Source: J054 sp963850255
GTDB taxonomy: Bacteria > Pseudomonadota > Gammaproteobacteria > Steroidobacterales > GCA-2729495
NCBI GenBank assembly: GCA_963850255.1
Contig: CAWKLL010000024.1
Location: 372,001 to 436,000, forward strand
Length of the DNA stretch: 64,000 nucleotides
Reading direction: 5' to 3'
Shown: positions 59,619 to 64,000 of the stretch, piece by piece
How the letters are laid out: every line of letters begins with the position of its first letter
Position numbering within the stretch: the first letter of the stretch is position 1
The notes under the pieces: model-generated
What the model was told of the DNA's origin: nothing
Databases searched by the model: none
What the model saw: the letters and a program-made list of their open reading frames with translations, nothing else
Made by a program: the position numbers and the translations under genes

Positions 59619-60550
59619 GGGTCTTTAAACGGCGGCGGCCGGTCTTTAAAACGTCGGTGCACCCAGTAGTACTGGTCTGGCATCTGGCGGATATGCGCCT
59701 CGAACAGTTCGTTTATGCGGCTTGCATCGGCAGCCGGATCATCGCTTGGGAAATTTTCCAGGGCGGGCAGGATGTCAACCTGGTAACCGCGTCCGTTCTC
59801 CAGGCGACGGGGCAGATAGGGCACCACCTTGGCCTTGGTGATCCGGGTAATGGGTGTTAGTGCTGCGTTGGTCATGGCCGGTTCACCGAAGAACGGCACC
59901 AGCTCATGGTATTTCTGGCGATAACTTTGATCGGGTGCGTACCAGACCGGAACGCCGCCCTTGCGCAGGATGCGAATCATCTGGCGAATGTCGTCTTTGC
60001 GAATCAGGTCCGTGGCCGCACGCATGCGAGCGCGCAACAGGATCTCGTTGAGCAACGGGTTCTTGCTACTGCGATAGACCGAAGCGATTTCCGACAGGCT
60101 AAACATCACTTTTCGGCCGGTCAGTTCAATCCCCGGTAAATGCGCACTGAGCAAAACCACGCCTTCGCCACGCGCCAGCGGCTCGGTGAGATTCTGCAAG
60201 CCATTAAACCGGGTCAGCGCATCAATGCGCCGGTCGCTCGCCCACCAGGCCAGGGCCAATTCAAAAATTGCGATGCCCAGTGACGCAAAGTGCTTTTTTA
60301 ACAGTCTCGCCTGTTCCGAATCACTTAAATCCGGAAAGCAAATACGCAGATTAACGGCAGCCACGTGTCGACGCTTCGGAATGAGTCGATAGAGCAGCCA
60401 GCCAGCGCCGCGACCCAGGGCCAGCTGCATCCGGTAGGGCAGGAGCACCAGCCCTCGCAATAGCCCGAGACCCAGCAATAGCGGCCAGTTGGCCGGTGAC
60501 AGGGCCAACCGGGCCAGCGTTGGCCGTTCGCTGTCCATGGCCTGTGTCAT
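59600..60550 (-). CDS. lpxL: Lauroyl/myristoyl acyltransferase of lipid A
   Basis: Adds a secondary acyl chain to Kdo-lipid A at the inner membrane. The 316-residue protein has an N-terminal membrane segment (about residues 22-40), the catalytic HX4E motif in SAHLPGIELTGR, VYRSSKNPLLNEIL and YAPDQSYRQKYHELVPFFG with the conserved acyltransferase blocks, and ends near YYWVHRRFKDRPP. LpxL versus LpxM/LpxP cannot be separated by reading alone. It converges with kdkA and is divergent from htpX. Confidence 0.9.
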   Translation of the reverse strand: MTQAMDSERPTLARLALSPANWPLLLGLGLLRGLVLLPYRMQLALGRGAGWLLYRLIPKRRHVAAVNLRICFPDLSDSEQARLLKKHFASLGIAIFELALAWWASDRRIDALTRFNGLQNLTEPLARGEGVVLLSAHLPGIELTGRKVMFSLSEIASVYRSSKNPLLNEILLRARMRAATDLIRKDDIRQMIRILRKGGVPVWYAPDQSYRQKYHELVPFFGEPAMTNAALTPITRITKAKVVPYLPRRLENGRGYQVDILPALENFPSDDPAADASRINELFEAHIRQMPDQYYWVHRRFKDRPPPFKDPYRASE

Positions 60551-60631
60551 GGCCGCGCTGCCAGTCCTGCCACTTGAAAAGTCGGCTGTTTGCCCGGATA
60601 ACTAGCTAGCCGACTGTATGGACCCGTTGTC

Positions 60632-61514
60632 ATGAAAAGAATTTTACTGTTTCTGGCTACCAATATCGCTGTGCTGGTGGTGCTGGCCGTGGCAACACGC
60701 CTGCTCGGCCTGGAAGGCTATCTCAACGAGCAGGGCGGCCTGGATCTGCAGGCATTGCTGATCTATTCGGCGATCATTGGTTTTGCCGGTTCGTTTATTT
60801 CCCTGGCGATGTCGAAAACCATTGCCAAATGGACCACCGGTGCGAAGGTAATTGGCCAACCGGCGAATAGCACGGAGTCGTGGCTGGTGAATGCAGTGCA
60901 GAAACATGCCACCGCTGCCGGCATCGGTATGCCGGATGTTGCGATTTATGATTCACCGGAGCCCAATGCCTTTGCCACGGGCGCGCGGCGCAACAGTGCG
61001 CTGGTGGCGGTCAGCAGCGGGTTGATGCGCAACATGCGCGAAAACGAAATCGATGCGGTGCTGGCGCATGAAATTGCGCATGTTGCCAACGGCGATATGG
61101 TGACCCTGACCCTGATTCAGGGTGTAGTGAATACCTTCGTAATTTTTCTGTCCCGGATAGTCGGATTCTTTGTCGACCGCGTGCTGTTGAAGAATGACCG
61201 GGGCTATGGGCCAGGGTTTTTCATTTCTTCGCTGGTGGCGCAAATTGTGCTCGGCATTCTGGCCAGTACCATCGTCATGTGGTTTTCGCGGCAACGCGAA
61301 TTTCGCGCTGACGAAGGTGGTGCGAAGCTCGCCGGCCGCGAGAATATGGTGGCTGCCCTGCAGCGTCTGGGTTCGCTGCATAATCCCAGTCAGTTGCCTG
61401 ATCAGCTACAGGCGTTTCGGTATTGCCGGGGGCGGTAAGGGCGGTCTGAAGCGATTCTTCCGCTCGCATCCGCCGCTGGAGGATCGTATTGCCGCGCTGC
61501 GCGCGCTGCCCTGA
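60632..61514 (+). CDS. htpX: Membrane zinc metalloprotease HtpX, one frameshift near the C-terminus
   Basis: Inner-membrane quality-control protease. The N-terminus has two membrane helices (about residues 4-22 and 34-55), the zinc motif LAHEIAHVANGD (HExxH), two later helices and EFRADEGGAKLAGR with the third zinc ligand. The frame breaks at the T run 61415-61417; dropping one T continues into FGIAGGGKGGLKRFFRSHPPLEDRIAALRALP, the normal HtpX ending, and gives exactly 293 residues, the E. coli length. The extra base is therefore probably a sequencing error. As read, the protein would end at 61438, losing about 28 residues. Confidence 0.93.
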
Positions 61515-61534
61515 GCTCAGTCTCTATCGTTCGT

Positions 61535-62940
61535 TCAGGATCTTTCTTCGATCTCTACAACTACGTCCTGACCGCCTGTTTTGGTGCGCGGCGAGTCCGC
61601 CTGCACCGGCCCGGCGTCCTCCTCGGGCTGCCCGCCATCCAGCGCTGAGCTGGCCAGCACGCTGTCCACGGGGGTCCGTCTGTTTCCACGCCCAGGCGGA
61701 AGGCGGCGAAACCGGGCATCACTACCTGGTTTACGGCCATGCCCAAAACCCGCCCGAGGCTGGAGGCATAAATCAGATTTTGTTCGTTGGTGATCGGATC
61801 CGTCACGGTGCCCAGTACATCACCGGGCTCCACTTCCTGGCCAAGCCGCACCAGCGAAAACAGGATGCCGCCGTGATCAGCCCGAATCCAGGATGACTGG
61901 TAAATCACCGGCTTGGCCTGACCGAGTAACCGCACACGTTTGACCATGTCCATGGCACCGAGCAGGGCCAGTATTCCGCTCACGCCTTCGGCGACCTTGT
62001 CCGATTGCAGCCTTAGCGGCTCGCCGGCCTCCAGCGTTACGGTCGGAATGCCAGCGTCGGTGGCAGCTTTCCGCAAGGTTCCCTCGGCCGGTTCGCTGTG
62101 CAATACCACCATTCCGCCGAAACCCTCGGTCAGGTCGCGGACGCCGCGATAACGCAGGTCGGCGCGCAATTGCGGCAGGTTGGTGCGATAGAACGAGCCG
62201 GTATGCAGGTCAACCAGCGTATCGCAATGGCGAACGATGTCTTGGAAGAACGAATACGCGATGCGCGATGCAGAACTGCCCTCGGGGTTGCCCGGGAAGT
62301 AGCGATTCAGATCGCGGCGGTCCGGCAGGTAACGTGAGCCGCGCCGAAATCCCTGCAAATTCACAATCGGCACACCAATCACGGCGCCGCTCAGATCATC
62401 AGGATCGAGCTCGTGCATGATCCGTCGCACCATCTCGATACCGTTCAGCTCGTCGCCGTGTATGGCTGCGGTGAGGCAGACCACGGGACCCGGCTCGCTG
62501 CCGTTAACGACCAGAACCGGAGTCGCGGTGGAGACGCCTTCAAACACCTGGCTGGCCGACCAGGTCAGGCGCAGAGAACTGCCGGCGGCGATGCTGTTGC
62601 CCAATAATTCAAGGGCCTGCGCGTCCGCTTCCTGGGGTTGCTGCGGCTCAGGCCGCAAAGCCGCGGCCGCGCTTTGCGGGCTGCCGACCGGCAGTATGCT
62701 GCCAGGTCTGCGCGGATTAACGGTATAGGGCGGTGCGTCATCCTGGCTATCGGCGAGCCTGAATTCGCCGGCCTCAGGCTCTGCCTGTGCGGGTTCGGCC
62801 GGATCAGCAGGCGCTTCGGCCGCAGGCGCCGGGACCTTCAGCGCCAGCGAGGCCGGTGACGGATCGCAGGCGATCAGCCAGGCGCACAGGGCTGCCAGTG
62901 TCAGGCATCGCCAAACAGTGGTGGGGTTTACAGGCTGCAC
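61535..62940 (-). CDS. Lipoprotein of the succinylglutamate desuccinylase/aspartoacylase family, frameshifted near the end
   Basis: A zinc carboxypeptidase-like protein with an export signal and lipobox LIAC at about residues 22-25, so it is probably a lipoprotein. A Pro/Ala-rich linker leads to the catalytic domain with the zinc motif AAIHGDELNG, the later LVDLHTGS, and LEAGEPLRL. A short biotinyl/hammerhead-like tail (GQEVEPGDVLGTVTDP) follows. A missing base in the G run 61680-61684 (plus strand) shifts the last part; adding one gives 468 residues ending with VVVEIEERS at a TGA at 61535. The unshifted frame ends at 61561 in an Arg/Pro-rich nonsense tail. An exported aspartoacylase-type enzyme with a biotinyl-like tail is unusual; its substrate is unknown. 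Confidence 0.82.
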
Positions 62941-63226
62941 TTGATCCCGGTTCCGTCTCAGAGTTAAGTTATGTTGAAAGCTAGCTGTCGGAAGATAAGG
63001 AAAAATATACTGATTTTCCGTGACACGCTAGCCCGTTTCTCAGGGCCTTAACAAGAATTACAACGAATCGGGCGCCCAAAGACGCCAATTAAATTGAACG
63101 TCAGTTATGTGAAGCCGGTAGCCGGCCTTGCCTTTACTGCGGGATACGATAGATGTCAGCCGGATTTTTCAATCCCACGGCAGCTTGGCGGGTGAGGGCA
63201 GCGATGGCAGCAGGAAGCATCTATTC

Positions 63227-64000
63227 ATGAAGCATTTTTCACGTCGCAGCGCGCGCTCAGGCCAATGCCTGGCCTTGCTTGCCGGATTGTTTTTGAGTGT
63301 ATCTGCCAACGCCGCGGCGTTGAGCCAGCCTGCCGGCCTGGCGCCCGAAATCGGTTTTTGGCGGGCGGTATTTGGTGAGATCACTTCCAGCCAGGCGGCG
63401 ATACACGATAACCGGCACCTGGGTGTGGTTTATGAAGTGGTGGATCTGCCAGCGCGTGCCGGCTCCGCCCAGCGACGCAAGATTGCATCTGATGCGCGCA
63501 AACGCTATCGGCGTATTCTGCTCGCGCTGGCCGACGGCAAGCGCCAGGGGCTCACTACAGAACAACGCCGCGTTCTGGATTTATGGCCTGCCGAGGTCAG
63601 CAACCAGGAACTGCGCAAAGCCGCTGAGCGAATTCGTTTTCAACAAGGCCTGGCTGACCGCTTCCGAGATGGCTACGTGCGTTCCGGACAGTGGCGCGCG
63701 CATATTCTGCGTCAACTGGACGAGCAGGGCGTGCCGGCCGGACTGGCGGCGCTGCCGCATGTTGAGTCCTCGTTTAATCCGCGCGCCCATTCGCATGTCG
63801 GCGCGTCCGGCTTGTGGCAGTTCACCCGCGCCACCGGTCGACGCTTCATGCAAGTGGATCACGTGGTTGATGCGCGCAGGGATCCGTTTATCTCCAGCGA
63901 AGGCGCGGCCAAGCTGCTGGCGTATAACTATTCGATCCTGAAATCCTGGCCGCTGGCGATAACCGCCTATAACCATGGTGTCGCCGGTATGCGCCGGGCC
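63227..64000 (+). CDS. Lytic transglycosylase (MltD-like), 3' end cut by window edge
   Basis: Cleaves peptidoglycan glycan strands to form anhydro ends. The frame from the ATG at 63227 runs off the right edge (258 residues visible). A signal peptide covers about residues 1-30; then a helical region and the SLT domain with catalytic Glu180 in LPHVESSFNP, followed by AHSHVGASGLWQFTRATGRRF and ITAYNHGVAGMRRA. The catalytic domain starts about residue 165, later than in MltD, so an extended N-terminal part is present. LysM repeats would be expected beyond the edge. Confidence 0.92.
   Translation, partial: MKHFSRRSARSGQCLALLAGLFLSVSANAAALSQPAGLAPEIGFWRAVFGEITSSQAAIHDNRHLGVVYEVVDLPARAGSAQRRKIASDARKRYRRILLALADGKRQGLTTEQRRVLDLWPAEVSNQELRKAAERIRFQQGLADRFRDGYVRSGQWRAHILRQLDEQGVPAGLAALPHVESSFNPRAHSHVGASGLWQFTRATGRRFMQVDHVVDARRDPFISSEGAAKLLAYNYSILKSWPLAITAYNHGVAGMRRA

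Noticed and set aside
62999..63019. GGAAAA/TTTTCC dyad and a TATACT box upstream of the lytic transglycosylase
   Set aside because: No matching -35 at usable spacing; short AT dyads of this size arise by chance. Nothing firm is seen in 62941-63226.
1..64000. Prophage, insertion sequence, integron or defence island
   Set aside because: No transposase, integrase, phage structural gene, restriction or toxin-antitoxin pair was found, and gene order is largely conserved housekeeping.

Overview
The window looks like a chromosomal segment of a free-living, Gram-negative gammaproteobacterium. Evidence is the gene content and order: rhlB divergent from trxA-rho, the run prmA-(zinc ribbon)-dusB-fis-purH-purD, aroQ-accB-accC, cutA-dsbD beside groES-groEL, glnE followed by lipopolysaccharide (LPS) core genes, and a type of Rho, GroEL and Fis typical of that class. 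The genus cannot be fixed by reading alone. Coding density is very high, and I see no tRNA, rRNA, insertion sequence, prophage or CRISPR array.

Layout. 1-8.4 kb: malate dehydrogenase (cut by the window edge), a small secreted protein, an AttEFGH-like ABC exporter (ATPase, fused permease, lipocalin-like partner), and a large membrane GGDEF-EAL protein. 8.6-16.9 kb: an unusual receiver-domain protein with a membrane anchor, a YheT-like hydrolase, gshA, two paired secreted unknowns, a flavin reductase and a quinone reductase. 16.9-23.9 kb: an SLC13 transporter with TrkA-C domains, a fused 5-oxoprolinase, an alkyltransferase-like DNA repair protein and a small hydrolase. 23.9-28.7 kb: a four-gene overlapping trehalose operon (otsB, GH15, otsA, glk). 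28.8-29.3 kb: a non-coding stretch that I read as a sigma-54-driven A/CAA-rich small RNA gene ending in a strong terminator. 29.3-34.8 kb: DUF465, cysQ, yrfG, rhlB, trxA, rho. 34.8-46.8 kb: twelve genes on the minus strand from cutA to purD with almost no spacing. 46.9-48.9 kb: groES-groEL behind a perfect CIRCE operator. 49.0-50.4 kb: a secreted protein built of 56-residue repeats. 50.6-60.6 kb: glnE and an LPS inner-core/lipid A block (glycosyltransferase, hldD, waaF, kdoO, a GT9 enzyme, kdkA, lpxL). 60.6-64 kb: htpX, an aspartoacylase-like lipoprotein and the start of a lytic transglycosylase.

How the genes fit together. Several sets work on linked tasks: glutathione (gshA, 5-oxoprolinase), trehalose made and broken down to glucose and rephosphorylated (ots operon plus glk), thiol-disulfide traffic to the periplasm (dsbD with a doubled sensor domain plus a TlpA-like protein), and building and decorating the LPS inner core. 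The best candidate for something undescribed is the small RNA at about 28786-28950 (minus): promoter class, CAA/AAU-rich unpaired segments and terminator resemble the Hfq/Crc-titrating CrcZ class of Pseudomonas, but it sits next to a trehalose operon rather than cbrAB.

Caution. Five genes carry six single-base frameshifts, at least four of them in mononucleotide runs; removing or adding one base restores full-length proteins in each case. This pattern points to sequencing or assembly error more than to gene decay.
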